This document shows positions 14,596 through 24,181 of a stretch of DNA of 25,775 bases, piece after piece. Positions within the stretch are counted from its first letter, which is position 1, and every line of letters starts with the position of its first letter. The stretch is taken from NCBI GenBank assembly GCA_964561235.1, contig CAZLOV010000021.1, positions 1-25,775 on the forward strand. Direction: 5' to 3'. The position numbers and the translations under genes were made by a program. This DNA is from JBCBSP01 sp964561235. Its GTDB lineage: Bacteria; Pseudomonadota; Alphaproteobacteria; Caulobacterales; Maricaulaceae. Under the pieces are notes generated by a model. That model ran no database searches. It had not been told where the DNA came from and saw nothing but the letters and a program-made list of their open reading frames with translations.

Positions 14596-17500
14596 TCACT
14601 CGGCCGGCTGGGGCGAACCGCGGTCCGGTGGATGGCCATGCGGCGCGTCGGCGGCCACGCCGACATCGACGCCTTCCGCTCCGCTTTCATGGCCGGAATA
14701 GCTGGATCCGATGCCGGGAATCTTCTGGCCCGTCCAGAGACCTCGCACGAAGCGGCCGACGTCGACGCCGATCGCGTAAAGGGCCGGAACGAGCAGAAGG
14801 CTCAGGAAGAGCGCAAAGACCACCGCGAAGCCGAGCGCGACCACCATCGGCTTGAGGAACTGCGCCTGGGTGGAGCGCTCCGCCATCATCGGCAGGATGC
14901 CGATGAAGGTCGTCACGGTCGTCAGAAGGATCGGCCGGAAACGCTGTACGCCCGCATCGACGAGCGCCTGGAAGGCGCCTACGCCACGCTCGCGCAGCCG
15001 GTTGACGAAGTCGACCAGGACGAGGTTGTCGTTGATCACCACGCCCGCCGCCGCTCCGACGCCGAAAAAGGAGAAGAGCGCCAGCGGCATGCCGAACAGA
15101 AAATGCCCGAAGACCGCTCCGGCGAAGGCGAACGGGATCGCCGTCATGATCAGGAGCGGCTGGAAATAGGACCGGAACGCCACCGCCAGCAGGACGTACA
15201 TCGAGCCGAGCATGATGATCTGAAGCGTCTGCAGTTCGGCGAAGAACTCCGCCTGGCCTTCGGCATCCCCGATCTCGCCTTCGGACGCGCCGGGGAAGCG
15301 CCGCTCCCATTCCGGCCAGAAATTCTCCTCCAGGTCGCGCCGGATGTCGCCGGCGCTGTCGGGGTCGGTGAGCTCGGTGGAGACCGTGACCGTGCGCTGG
15401 CGCTCGCGGCGGTTGATGCGGTTGATGCCGGGGGCGAACTCGATCTCGGCGACGGCCGAAAGCGGGATTTCACGGCCGTCATTGGTGCGGATGCGCACGT
15501 CATAGAGCGCGTCGATGTTCTCGCGCAGCTCCCGCGGATAACGCACCATCACGCGCACGTCCTCGCCGCCGCGGGGCAGGCGCTGAACCTCCTCGCCGAA
15601 GAAGGCCTGCCGCACCTGACTGGTTACGTCCGCCAGCGTCAGGCCGAGGGCCTGGGCGTCCGGACGCAAGGTGATGCGCACCTCGTCTGCGGAAGTCTGC
15701 AGATTGTCGATGACGTCATAGGTCGTCGCATAGGTGCGCAGCTGCTCCTTGAGCGCCTCGGACGCATCGCGCAGCACGTCGAGATCAGGATGGTTGATCG
15801 CGAACGACATGCCGGTGGCGTTCTGGTTGATGGTGAAGTCGAAGGTCACCTCCTCGGCGTCGGGCACCGGGCCCAGCGCCTCGCGCAGCCGGTCGGAAAT
15901 CTCGCGCGTGGAGACGTTGCCCGGGCGGTCCTCCGGCGGGGAGACCTTGATCCAGGAGCGCACGCTGGCGTCGGTGATGATCGCTGCGTCGTTCTCCACC
16001 ATGTCGATGGAGCCCGGATATTCTTCGCGATAGGCCTCAATGACGGCCACGCGGGCCGCGTCGAGCTGGTCGGCGACCTGGATGGTGCGCGACCAGGGCG
16101 TGCCCTCGGGCAGCTGGATGTTCACCTGGACGAGTTCGTTCTCCACTTCAGGCATGAAGCGGAAGGGAACGCGGCCCGTGCTCATGAGCGTGATTGCGAT
16201 CGCGAACAGGCCCACGAACGTCACCAGCGTCGAATAGCGGCGGCGCAGCGTCATCGCGAGGAAGGGCGCATAGACCCGCCGGGCGAAGAGCGTCAGCGCA
16301 TTTGCAATGCCGGCTTGCGCGCGGATCAGCCAGCCGAAGGCGCCGTCGGTCTTTTGCGGCCCGATATGGGCGAGGTGGGCGGGCAGGATCAGCAGGCTCT
16401 CGATCAGCGAGAAGGTGAGCGCGGCGATGACCACGAGCGAGATCTGGCTCGTGAACTGCACTTCCGGACCGGTCAGCAGCATCCAGGGAGCGAACGCCAT
16501 CATCGTGGTGATGACCGCAAAGACGACCGGCTTGGCGACCATCTGCGTGCCGACGACCGCCGCCGTCATGCCGCGTTCGCCCCGTTCGACCCGGTTGTGG
16601 ATGTTCTCCCCGACGATGATCGCGTCGTCGACGACCACCCCGATGACGATCAGGAAAGCGAACAGCGAGAGCATGTTCAGCGTCACGCCGAGCGCGGGCA
16701 GCAGCATCAGCGCGCCCGCAAACGCGGTTGCGATGCCGACGGTCACCCAGAAGGCGACGATGGGGCGCAGGAACAGGATGAGGATGAGCAGAACCAGCGT
16801 CAGGCCTAGCGCGGCGGAGCTGGCGATCGTCTCCATACGGCTGTTGTAGAGGTCGGCGGACTGGAACCAGGGCGTCAGGCTGACGCTGGCGGGCAGCTCC
16901 TGCTGCTTGCGCTCGACATAGGCGTTCATCTGTTCGGCGAGCGTGACGACGTCCGTCGCGCCTGTCGCGCGCACGTCGATGAGCACCATCGGTTCGCCGG
17001 AGAAGGTCGCCTCGAGATTGAAATCCTGCAGACCGTCGGTGACCTGCGCCACGTCGCCGACGCGAATCACGCCGCCGTCGGCGGTCTGGCGGATGATGAT
17101 GGAGGCGAAGTCCTCGCGCGTGTCGGCGAGCTGGCGGGAGGCGAGTTGCACGTCGCCCTGCTCGGTGCGCACCGAGCCCGCCGAGGCGTTGAGCGAGGAG
17201 GCGCGAATGGCGCGCGCGACCTCCGAGAAGGTCAGGTTGTACCGGTTCAGCGCGTCCTCGGAGAGCTCGATGGCGACCTCTTCGCCAAGCCGCGCCTGGG
17301 TCACGACCAGAGACGCCTCGCCCACCGTGGAGGCGACTTCGTCGCGGATCGCTTCGGCGATGCGCTGCAGCTCGCGCCGGTCCACGTCGCCATGGACGGC
17401 CATCAGATAGGCCTGATCCTCGTTGCGCCACCGGTCGACGACCGGCCGGAAACTGTCGACGGGAAGATTGTTGATGGAATCCACCCGCAGCTTCACTTCG

Positions 17501-17877
17501 TCCACGAAGGCGGGGATGTCGATGGAGCGGTCGGCCTCGATGTTCACCCAGCCGCGGCCTTCCACGGCGGTGGAGGTGATCGTCTCGATGCCGTCCAGAT
17601 CGGCGAGGGATTCCTCGATGCGCAGCACGAGCTGCTCTTCGACCTCCTGCGGGGAGGCGCCGGGCCAGCCGATGGAGACGGTGGCCCCGTTGAATTCCGC
17701 CGAGGGAAAGGTCTCGCGCTGCAGCGAGGCGTAGCCGATCACGCCGCCGATGAGGGAGATGATCATCAACAGGTTGGCGGCGACGGAATTGCGCGCCCAC
17801 CAGGCGAGGAAGCCCTTGTGCTCGGGTTCGGACGCGGCGCCGGACTGGCCGTGCGCGCTGGGATCGTGTTCGCTCAT
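14596..17877 (-). CDS. RND efflux transporter permease
   Basis: This 1093-residue inner-membrane proton/drug antiporter is of the AcrB/HAE type. It has an N-terminal span at about 31-50 (SVAANLLMIISLIGGVIGYA), a large periplasmic porter domain and the TM4 proton-relay aspartates in VVVDDAIIVGENI at about 412-424. The duplicated second half contains IMLGSMYVLLAVAFRSYFQP, INDNLVLVDFVNR and the C-terminal spans. It exports small toxic molecules together with a periplasmic adaptor and an outer-membrane channel. The start ATG 17877 has AAGGA nine bases upstream, and it follows the adaptor stop by 28 bases in one operon. The last 40 or so residues are Gly/Pro/Asp-rich and cytoplasmic. Substrates cannot be predicted. 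Confidence 0.95.
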   Translation of the reverse strand: MSEHDPSAHGQSGAASEPEHKGFLAWWARNSVAANLLMIISLIGGVIGYASLQRETFPSAEFNGATVSIGWPGASPQEVEEQLVLRIEESLADLDGIETITSTAVEGRGWVNIEADRSIDIPAFVDEVKLRVDSINNLPVDSFRPVVDRWRNEDQAYLMAVHGDVDRRELQRIAEAIRDEVASTVGEASLVVTQARLGEEVAIELSEDALNRYNLTFSEVARAIRASSLNASAGSVRTEQGDVQLASRQLADTREDFASIIIRQTADGGVIRVGDVAQVTDGLQDFNLEATFSGEPMVLIDVRATGATDVVTLAEQMNAYVERKQQELPASVSLTPWFQSADLYNSRMETIASSAALGLTLVLLILILFLRPIVAFWVTVGIATAFAGALMLLPALGVTLNMLSLFAFLIVIGVVVDDAIIVGENIHNRVERGERGMTAAVVGTQMVAKPVVFAVITTMMAFAPWMLLTGPEVQFTSQISLVVIAALTFSLIESLLILPAHLAHIGPQKTDGAFGWLIRAQAGIANALTLFARRVYAPFLAMTLRRRYSTLVTFVGLFAIAITLMSTGRVPFRFMPEVENELVQVNIQLPEGTPWSRTIQVADQLDAARVAVIEAYREEYPGSIDMVENDAAIITDASVRSWIKVSPPEDRPGNVSTREISDRLREALGPVPDAEEVTFDFTINQNATGMSFAINHPDLDVLRDASEALKEQLRTYATTYDVIDNLQTSADEVRITLRPDAQALGLTLADVTSQVRQAFFGEEVQRLPRGGEDVRVMVRYPRELRENIDALYDVRIRTNDGREIPLSAVAEIEFAPGINRINRRERQRTVTVSTELTDPDSAGDIRRDLEENFWPEWERRFPGASEGEIGDAEGQAEFFAELQTLQIIMLGSMYVLLAVAFRSYFQPLLIMTAIPFAFAGAVFGHFLFGMPLALFSFFGVGAAAGVVINDNLVLVDFVNRLRERGVGAFQALVDAGVQRFRPILLTTVTTFIGILPMMAERSTQAQFLKPMVVALGFAVVFALFLSLLLVPALYAIGVDVGRFVRGLWTGQKIPGIGSSYSGHESGAEGVDVGVAADAPHGHPPDRGSPQPAE

Positions 17878-17905
17878 GACGGATCGTCCTTGCTTGCGCG
17901 GCGCA

Positions 17906-19180
17906 TCAGCCAGCCGGGCTGTCTTCGGTTTCGCCCGAGGCGACTTCGGCGGCGTCGGCGTCAGGCGCGGCGGCCCCTTCGCGGTCCTGCGGCCCCAGCG
18001 GCTCGCCGTCGCGATCGAGCAGGCGCAGCGGCATGCCTTCTGACGCCCCGCGCACGGCGGAGGTGATGACGTATTCGCCTTCCGAAACCCCGCCGGTCAG
18101 CACCACGCGTTCGGGCGTGGACTGCAGCACGTTGGCGCGCCTGATCTCCAGCGTCCTGTCAGGCCGGGCGATATAGATCTCGTCGGCTCCGCGCAGCGCG
18201 CCGCGCGGCAGCACATAGGCGTCGTCGACCTGGCGGCCGTTGAGGACCGCTTCGACAAAAAGCCCGATCGCAAGCGGCGCGCCCGCCGCCTCGGCGGCTT
18301 CGCCATACGGATCTTCGACCTGCACGATGGCGGCGAGCGTGCGGGTCTGCGGATCGATTGCGCCGGAGGTGCGGTCGATATGGCCCGTCCACTCGCGCGG
18401 CTGTCCTGCGACCACCGCGCGCAGCACGACCTCCGGGGCGGTCTCTGCGCTTCGCGCGTCGAAGGCCAGCGGAATGCCGAGCTGGGCGAGTTCGCCGTCG
18501 CTCAAGGGCAGCATGACCTCGACAATGTCGGTGGAGAAGACGCGCCCGATCCGCGCGCCCGGCCCGACAAACTGGCCCAGATCGGCGGCTTTCGAGCGCA
18601 CGCGGCCGGGAAACGGCGCGGATATCTCGGTCCGTTCAAGATTGAGGCGGGCTTCCGCGAGGCTGGCTTCCGCCGCTGCGAGCTGCGCGCGGGCGTCGGC
18701 CATTTGCGGTTCGCGCAGGGTCAGCGCGCTGGCCTCGCCTTCTCCGATCGCGGCCCATTCCTCGGCTGCGAGCTCCGCTTCGGCCTGCTCGCGCACGAGC
18801 AGCTGACGCGCCTGCGCAACCTGGGCTTCCGCCCGCGTCACAGCAAGACGGTAGTCATCGTCCTGAAGACGCACCAGCGTTTCGCCGGCCTCGAAGAACC
18901 CGCCTTCGACAAAGCTGGGGTTGACCCATTCGACGAGGCCGGAGACCTGAGCCGTCAGGTCGATCTCGACGAGCGGCCGCACCTCTCCGCGGGCGCGCAC
19001 GCTCAGCGTGACGGGTTCGCGCCGCGCTTCGGCGACGAACACCGCAGACGGCCGCACGACAGGGTCGGCGCGCTCGGGCTGCGGGGCGGTGACGACCAGC
19101 ACCACGATGAAGCCGATGATCCCCGCGGCGATGGCGCCGGGCATCGCGAAAAGAAGGAGGCGTCCGACCGTCTTGCTCAT
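17906..19180 (-). CDS. RND periplasmic adaptor (membrane fusion protein)
   Basis: This is a 424-residue adaptor. An N-terminal membrane anchor lies at about residues 7-31 (GAIAAGIIGFIVVLVV). Next comes the lipoyl-like half RARGEVRPLVEIDLTAQVSG, an alpha-hairpin at about 115-180 with coiled-coil character (AQVAQARQLLVREQAEAELA, ARAQLAAAEASLAEARLNLE), the second lipoyl half (SAPFPGRVRSKAADLGQFVG) and beta-barrel/membrane-proximal domains. An acidic low-complexity tail closes the protein. The ATG at 19180 has AGGT-type ribosome sequence just upstream; the frame extends 16 codons further but with an unlikely sequence. It links the RND permease to the outer-membrane factor encoded immediately upstream. 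Confidence 0.93.
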   Translation of the reverse strand: MSKTVGRLLLFAMPGAIAAGIIGFIVVLVVTAPQPERADPVVRPSAVFVAEARREPVTLSVRARGEVRPLVEIDLTAQVSGLVEWVNPSFVEGGFFEAGETLVRLQDDDYRLAVTRAEAQVAQARQLLVREQAEAELAAEEWAAIGEGEASALTLREPQMADARAQLAAAEASLAEARLNLERTEISAPFPGRVRSKAADLGQFVGPGARIGRVFSTDIVEVMLPLSDGELAQLGIPLAFDARSAETAPEVVLRAVVAGQPREWTGHIDRTSGAIDPQTRTLAAIVQVEDPYGEAAEAAGAPLAIGLFVEAVLNGRQVDDAYVLPRGALRGADEIYIARPDRTLEIRRANVLQSTPERVVLTGGVSEGEYVITSAVRGASEGMPLRLLDRDGEPLGPQDREGAAAPDADAAEVASGETEDSPAG

Positions 19181-19240
19181 GACCTGACCTGTATTGTTCG
19201 AATTAATCGTCTTTTTCTGCAAAAACACATGAAATCGGGT

Positions 19241-20665
19241 TCATCCCGAGGTTGGACCCTCTGAACCGGCGCCGTCGGCGGAGAACCCGCCCGCCGTGGC
19301 GACATGGAAGGCGACGCGGTTGGCGGCGCGGTCGCGGCGCGCCGCGATCAGCTGGCTTTCCGCGGAGATGAAGCGCGACTGCGCATCCAGAAGCTCGAAA
19401 ATCGTCGCGACGCCGTTGGCGTATTCGCGCTCGACGAGCTCCAGCGCCGCGGCGGCTTCCTGCTGTGCGGTTTCGAGCGCATCCACCCGGTCGGCGAGCG
19501 TGCGGTCCGCGAAGATCGCGTTTTCCGCTTCCTCAAAGGCGTTGAGCGCCGTGTCGACATAGGCGGCTGCGGCCTGGCGGGCGAGCGCTTCGGCCCGGTC
19601 GCGGTCCGCGCGCAGCGCCCCGCCGCGGAAGATCGGCGCCAGAAGGTCTGCGGCGATCCGCTCCACCAGCGCGTCGGCGTCGAGCGCTTCGGCGAAGTCT
19701 TCGCCGGCCGCCGTGATGGAGGCGGAGAGATCGAGCCGCGGATAGAGCGCCTTGCGCGCGCTGCGCGCGGAGTAGCCGGCTTGCGCAAGGCGGGCTTCCG
19801 CGGCGATCACGTCGGGGCGGCGGTCCAGCAGCGCATCCGGAGCGCCGGCGGGCGGCAGGGCTGCGAGATCGGGCAGGTCGGCGGCGGTTTCGACCGCATC
19901 GGCGGGATAGCGGCCGAGGACGATCTCCAGGCGCCGGGCGGATTCCGCCTCGATGCGCCGGCGTGTGGCGAGCCCGGCTTCGGTGCTGGCGAGAGCCGAG
20001 CGGGCGGTGCGCACGTCGGAGGAACGCGCAACGCCGCGCGCAAACCGGCGCTGAGTGATTTCAAGCTGGCGCCGGCGGGTCTCCACGTCGCGTTCGGCGA
20101 GCGCGGCCTGCAGGACAGCTTCCTTGAGATTGAACCAGGCCGTCGCTGTCGCTCCGGCGATCTACAGGCGCGCGCCGGCCAGATCGGCCTCAGCCGCCTC
20201 GCGGCCCAGCGCGCCGGCGCGGGCCTGATCGCTCAGCCGCGCCCAGATGTCGGCCTCCCAGCCCGCGACCGCGCCGAGCGAGACTGAATTGACGCCGCCC
20301 TGAGGATCGGAGTCCCGCCGGCTGCCGCCAAGCGTGGCGTCCAGCGTGGGCAGGCGAGGGGCGTTGGACAGACGTGCGGAGGCGGATGCTGCGTCGAGCG
20401 CTGCGCGGATCGAGGCGATGTCGGGGTTGTTCTCAAGCGCTTCAGCCACAAGGAGCTGCAGCGCGGGATCGTCAAACTCGGCCACCCAGTCTGCGCTGGG
20501 CGTGCGCCCGGCGAGATCCGCGCCGGTCTCGGCGGTGAAGCGCTCCGGGGTTTCAGGCGCAGGCGCCCTGGACAGCGGCGGCGCTCCGGCGCAGGCCGTC
20601 AGCACAAGGCCGGCGGCGCTGATCATGAAGGCCCTGACGGCGATTGTCCGGCGCGTTCCCGGCAT
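19241..20665 (-). pseudogene. outer-membrane efflux factor (NodT/TolC type) with in-frame stop
   Basis: Read through one stop codon, this is a complete outer-membrane factor of 473 sense residues. It has a lipoprotein signal with lipobox GLVLTAC, the N-terminal repeat (DDPALQLLVAEALENNPDIA) and the C-terminal repeat (VERIAADLLAPIFRGG, NAFEEAENAIFADRTLADRV). TAG at 20162-20164 falls in the same frame between LAGARL and IAGATATAWFNL, about 168 codons in. The rest of the frame is intact, so the lesion is recent, or a sequencing error, or a rare recoding. A GTG restart at 20084-20086 exists but has no ribosome site. The start is ATG 20665 with AAGG eight bases upstream. It leads the adaptor-permease operon, so a real stop would leave the pump without its own channel and could reduce downstream expression; another TolC-like protein might substitute. 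Confidence 0.88.
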
Positions 20666-20910
20666 TCCCTGTCCCTTGTGTCTTGTTTTTTTCACGCGGG
20701 CTGCATCTGCACGCCCGAGCGCCGGCATCTTTACGGCGGCTTCGTAAACATCCCCGAAGCCAGGGCGACCCTGCCCGCCTCCTTCCTGAAAATCAATCAA
20801 TTTTTATCGAAAATCGCTAAAAATTTCTCGAATTACAGAAAATTTAGGTTCGGGATGTTTCAAGCGCGCTGCTAACACGCCGTCACACAGGCGTGCTAAA
20901 CAATGCGGCT
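20666..20910. promoter_or_regulatory. divergent promoter region between efflux operon and phoR
   Basis: This 245-base spacer contains a distinctly AT-rich block (about 20785-20850) with A- and T-tracts and an imperfect inverted repeat AAATTTCT/AGAAAATTT, and a CACGCC-N8-GGCGTG palindrome at 20876-20895 just before phoR. It probably holds the promoters of both transcripts. No individual -35/-10 pair could be assigned with confidence. Confidence 0.5.
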
Positions 20911-22317
20911 ATGACGGATTCCGGCAGCCCATCAACGCCGCGCCGCGCGCCTGACCGGCCGCGCCGCAGGGACATCGTGATCACGGCGGGCATATCGCTT
21001 GCGGTGCTGACGATCGTCGCGCTCAACGGGGGTCTGGGTTTCGGAGCGTATCTCGGCGCCTCCGGCGCGATTGCGATCCTCGCCTTCCTGTATCTGGTCA
21101 CCGCCGTGAAAACGGCCGATCCCGCCGCTGCGCCCTCGGAGGCGCCCAAGACGCCGGTGGCCGAACTCGCGGAGACGTCGGAGCGCATGTTGCAGCGGAT
21201 CGATCTGCCGGTGCTGCTGATCGGTCAGGGCGGCCGGATCGAGCGCGCCAATCCCGCGGCGCGCAACTTCCTCGGTCTTGGCGCGGAAGGCGGTCTGCTC
21301 TCCACGGTGCTGCGCCAGCCCAGCGTGCTGGAGGCGGTGAGCGCCGCCTTGCGCGGGGATGGCGGCGCGAAGGTGCAGTACTCCACGCTCGCCCCGCATG
21401 AGAGCCATGTGGCTGCGCGCGTGGAGCCCATTCGCACGGAGGAGGAAGGCCCTTCGCCCTTTCGGGCCATGGTGGTGCTTTATGACGAGACGGCGGCGAA
21501 GCGGGCGGAGCGCATGCGCGCAGACTTTCTCGCTAACGCGAGCCATGAGCTGCGCACCCCGCTGGCTTCTCTGTCAGGCTTCATCGACACCCTTACCGGG
21601 CCTGCGCGCGATGACGACGAGGCGCGCGACCGCTTCCTCGAGATCATGCGGGTGCAGACCGAGCGCATGCGCCGGCTGATCGACGATCTGCTCTCGCTCT
21701 CGCGGGTGGAGATGAACGAGCATGTGCCGCCTTCCGGAGAGGTCGAGCTCAACGCCGTCGCCCATGACGTCGTCAGCGCGCTGCAGCCGGTGGCGGAAGC
21801 CCGCAGCATCAAGCTGACCCACCAGCCTGCGCCGGAGCCTGTCTGGATCACCGGCGACCGCGACCAGATCTACCAGGTCATCGAAAACCTCGTGCAGAAC
21901 GGCGTGAAGTATTCCGGCGAAGGCGGCCAGGTCAGCCTTTGCGTCCACGGCGGTCTGTCTCGCGACGCGTCCGAGCATGCGCGCGAGCGCATCGCCGAGG
22001 AGAGCGGCCGCCTGACGATCAGCGCGCCGGCGCTGGATGCGCGCGCGCGGTATGGCGTGGTGCGCGTTCGCGACAGCGGCCAGGGCATCGACCGGCGTTA
22101 CCTGCCGCGCCTGTCGGAGCGCTTCTACCGCGTGGACGGCCAGAAGAGCGGGCCGGCCTCGGGCACCGGGCTCGGCCTCGCCATCGTCAAGCACATCGTT
22201 TCACGCCATCGCGGCGGCTTCACGGTTGAAAGCGCCGTCGGGCGCGGCTCCGTCTTTTCCGTTTTCTTTCCGGTTGCTGCGGCTCCGGCGGACGAGAACC
22301 AGTCGGCGGCGGAATAG
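20911..22317 (+). CDS. phoR: phosphate regulon sensor histidine kinase PhoR
   Basis: This is a sensor kinase of about 468 residues. Two closely spaced N-terminal spans (ITAGISLAVLTIVALNGGLG and YLGASGAIAILAFLYLVTAV) are followed by a PAS-like domain. The HisKA box has H212 in FLANASHELRTPLASLSGF. The ATPase domain has N box ENLVQNGVKYS, G1 RDSGQGID and G2 SGTGLGLAIV. The short periplasmic loop and the position directly before pstC-pstA identify PhoR, which phosphorylates PhoB when phosphate is scarce and is held off by the Pst transporter with PhoU. The ATG at 20911 is chosen; GTG at 20893, six codons upstream, is also open, and neither has a strong ribosome site. PhoB, PstB and PhoU are not in the window and are expected beyond its right edge, as in Caulobacter. 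Confidence 0.93.
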   Translation: MTDSGSPSTPRRAPDRPRRRDIVITAGISLAVLTIVALNGGLGFGAYLGASGAIAILAFLYLVTAVKTADPAAAPSEAPKTPVAELAETSERMLQRIDLPVLLIGQGGRIERANPAARNFLGLGAEGGLLSTVLRQPSVLEAVSAALRGDGGAKVQYSTLAPHESHVAARVEPIRTEEEGPSPFRAMVVLYDETAAKRAERMRADFLANASHELRTPLASLSGFIDTLTGPARDDDEARDRFLEIMRVQTERMRRLIDDLLSLSRVEMNEHVPPSGEVELNAVAHDVVSALQPVAEARSIKLTHQPAPEPVWITGDRDQIYQVIENLVQNGVKYSGEGGQVSLCVHGGLSRDASEHARERIAEESGRLTISAPALDARARYGVVRVRDSGQGIDRRYLPRLSERFYRVDGQKSGPASGTGLGLAIVKHIVSRHRGGFTVESAVGRGSVFSVFFPVAAAPADENQSAAE

Positions 22318-22328
22318 CCGGACCGCGC

Positions 22329-22357
22329 GTGTCATGGAACTGTCGTAAAATAGTCAT
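22329..22357 (+). promoter_or_regulatory. Pho box upstream of pstC
   Basis: Three seven-base units, GTGTCAT (22329), CTGTCGT (22340) and TAGTCAT (22351), are spaced exactly 11 bases apart with A-rich spacers, matching the PhoB consensus of CTGTCAT direct repeats (6/7, 6/7 and 5/7). The site lies 12 bases after the phoR stop and about 118 bases before the pstC ATG, so pst genes probably have their own phosphate-controlled promoter. Confidence 0.85.
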
Positions 22358-22474
22358 CGGTTGGTGACCGCTCCGTCGCAATGTGCGCCGCCGCGAGCAT
22401 GGGACGTATGGCGGGGGCGCGTGACGCGCCGCGCGAAGAAACGAGAGCGGCTTACAGGGCTGCGGGTTGAGGGC

Positions 22475-24181
22475 ATGCAGGTTTCGCTTTTCACGGCGTT
22501 GGCGCTTCTGGTGCTGACCGCGCTGGCGTTCGTCGCCGGCCGCGCCCGTGCGAACGCAACCGCGGCGCGCACCGGCGAGCGCCTGCACTCGCTGCCGAAC
22601 TATTTCGGATATTATGTCGCGCTCTGGACCGGCGCGCCGGCGGCGTTCGTGCTCATCGCCTACGGGGTGTTCGGCGCCGCCGCGGTCGACGGGCTCGCGC
22701 TCTCGCGCATCGAGCAGGCGGGCGCGCCGCTGGTGGCGGACTACGAGCGCCGTCTGGCGCGCGACGAAGCCTACGCCGAAGCGACCGAGGAGCTTCTGCA
22801 GCTCGATGTCGAACTGACCGCGGCTGAAAACGAGATCCTCCGCGCCGCGCAGTCCGCCGGCGAGCAGGGCGACAACGCCGCGCTGGAGCGCTGGCGCTCG
22901 CGGCGCGCGGAGCTTCTCGGCATGCGCAACGGGATCCAGAGCACGCTGCGTGCGCGCGAAGCCGACATCGCCGCGCAGGTCTACGAAGGCGCGCAGGCCT
23001 CCGGCGCCAGCGAGGCGGCGCTCGCCGGGCTGGAGCATCACCTTCTCCCGCCGGAGCGGCGTGAGCTCTTGCTGTCGGATGCCCGCGCCATGGCCTTCGG
23101 CGGACTGCCGAGCACGGAGACGCCCGGACGGCGCGGCCTTGCGGCGGCCATGGCGCCCTATGAGCGGTTCCTGAAATGGGCGGCCGCCGGGCTTTGCCTG
23201 GCGCTCGCCGTGGGCGCGTTGACCTGGACGCGAAGCCGGGTGCGCCCCTCGCTGCGCGCACGCAACCGCGTGGAGACCGCCGTCGCCGGCGTGCTGTTCG
23301 TCGCCTCCGCCGTGGCGGTTCTGACGACGCTGGGCATCGTGCTGTCGCTGCTGTTTGAGAGCATCCGCTTCTTCGGGTCGATTGACTGGCGCATCTTCGA
23401 ATTCCTGTTCGGACTGCAATGGAGTCCGCAGGTCGCCATCCGCGCCGACCAGATCGGCCAGTCCGGCGCGTTCGGCGCGGTGCCGCTCTTCGCAGGCACC
23501 GCCCTGATCATGCTCATCGCGATGTGCGTGGCCGCTCCCATCGGATTGTTTTCCGCTATCTACCTGTCGGAATACGCCAGCCCGCGCGTTCGCGCCTTCG
23601 CCAAGCCTGCGCTGGAGATCCTCGCGGGCGTGCCGACCGTGGTTTACGGCTTCTTCGCCCTGCTCGTGGTCGGTCCGTTCCTGCGCGATGTCGCGCTTGC
23701 GCTGGGATACGAGGACGCCGTGACCCAAAGCGCGTTGTCGGCGGGCCTGGTCATGGGGGTCATGATCATTCCTTTCGTCTCCTCGCTCTCGGACGACGTC
23801 ATCAACGCGGTGCCGCAATCGCTGCGCGACGGCTCCTACGCCATGGGCGCCACGACCTCCGAGACGGTCCGCCAGGTGGTGCTGCCGGCGGCGCTGCCCG
23901 GCATTGTCGGGGCGCTTCTGCTCGCGGTCAGCCGGGCGATCGGGGAAACCATGATCGTCGTCATGGCCGCCGGCCAGGGCGCCAACCTGACCGCCAATCC
24001 GCTGGAGAGCGTGACCACGATCACCGTTCAGATCGTCATGCTGCTCACTGGCGACCAGGAGTTCGACAGCCCCAAGACGCTTTCCGCGTTCGCGCTGGGC
24101 CTGGTGCTGTTCGCCCTGACCCTCGTGCTTAACGTCATCGCGCTCCGCGTCGTGCAGAGATACCGGGAAAAGTATGAGTGA
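22475..24181 (+). CDS. pstC: phosphate ABC transporter permease PstC, long form
   Basis: This 568-residue inner-membrane permease is much longer than the roughly 320-residue enterobacterial PstC. The N-terminal extension holds two spans (SLFTALALLVLTALAFVAG and YVALWTGAPAAFVLIAYGVF), a helical coiled-coil region at about 90-169 rich in Glu, Arg and Ala, and a further span at about 230-250. The conserved permease core follows from about 263, with the ABC coupling loop PQSLRDGSYAMGATTSETV at about 446. With PstA, PstB and a binding protein it imports phosphate, and it signals to PhoR. The ATG at 22475 begins directly at the first span; the frame is open back to 22361, but that overlaps the promoter region. 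Its TGA overlaps the pstA ATG (ATGAGTGA), so the two are coupled. Confidence 0.93.
   Translation: MQVSLFTALALLVLTALAFVAGRARANATAARTGERLHSLPNYFGYYVALWTGAPAAFVLIAYGVFGAAAVDGLALSRIEQAGAPLVADYERRLARDEAYAEATEELLQLDVELTAAENEILRAAQSAGEQGDNAALERWRSRRAELLGMRNGIQSTLRAREADIAAQVYEGAQASGASEAALAGLEHHLLPPERRELLLSDARAMAFGGLPSTETPGRRGLAAAMAPYERFLKWAAAGLCLALAVGALTWTRSRVRPSLRARNRVETAVAGVLFVASAVAVLTTLGIVLSLLFESIRFFGSIDWRIFEFLFGLQWSPQVAIRADQIGQSGAFGAVPLFAGTALIMLIAMCVAAPIGLFSAIYLSEYASPRVRAFAKPALEILAGVPTVVYGFFALLVVGPFLRDVALALGYEDAVTQSALSAGLVMGVMIIPFVSSLSDDVINAVPQSLRDGSYAMGATTSETVRQVVLPAALPGIVGALLLAVSRAIGETMIVVMAAGQGANLTANPLESVTTITVQIVMLLTGDQEFDSPKTLSAFALGLVLFALTLVLNVIALRVVQRYREKYE

Noticed and set aside
13786..16809. 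A 1007-codon open frame on the plus strand
   Set aside because: It lies wholly antisense to the M13 peptidase and RND permease genes, and its translation is a low-complexity Arg/His/Asp/Glu/Gly-rich string with no motifs, as expected opposite GC-rich genes.
20084..20086. GTG as a separate start for the second half of the outer-membrane factor
   Set aside because: No ribosome site precedes it, and the frame upstream of it encodes conserved family sequence back to the TAG, so a broken single gene is the better reading.
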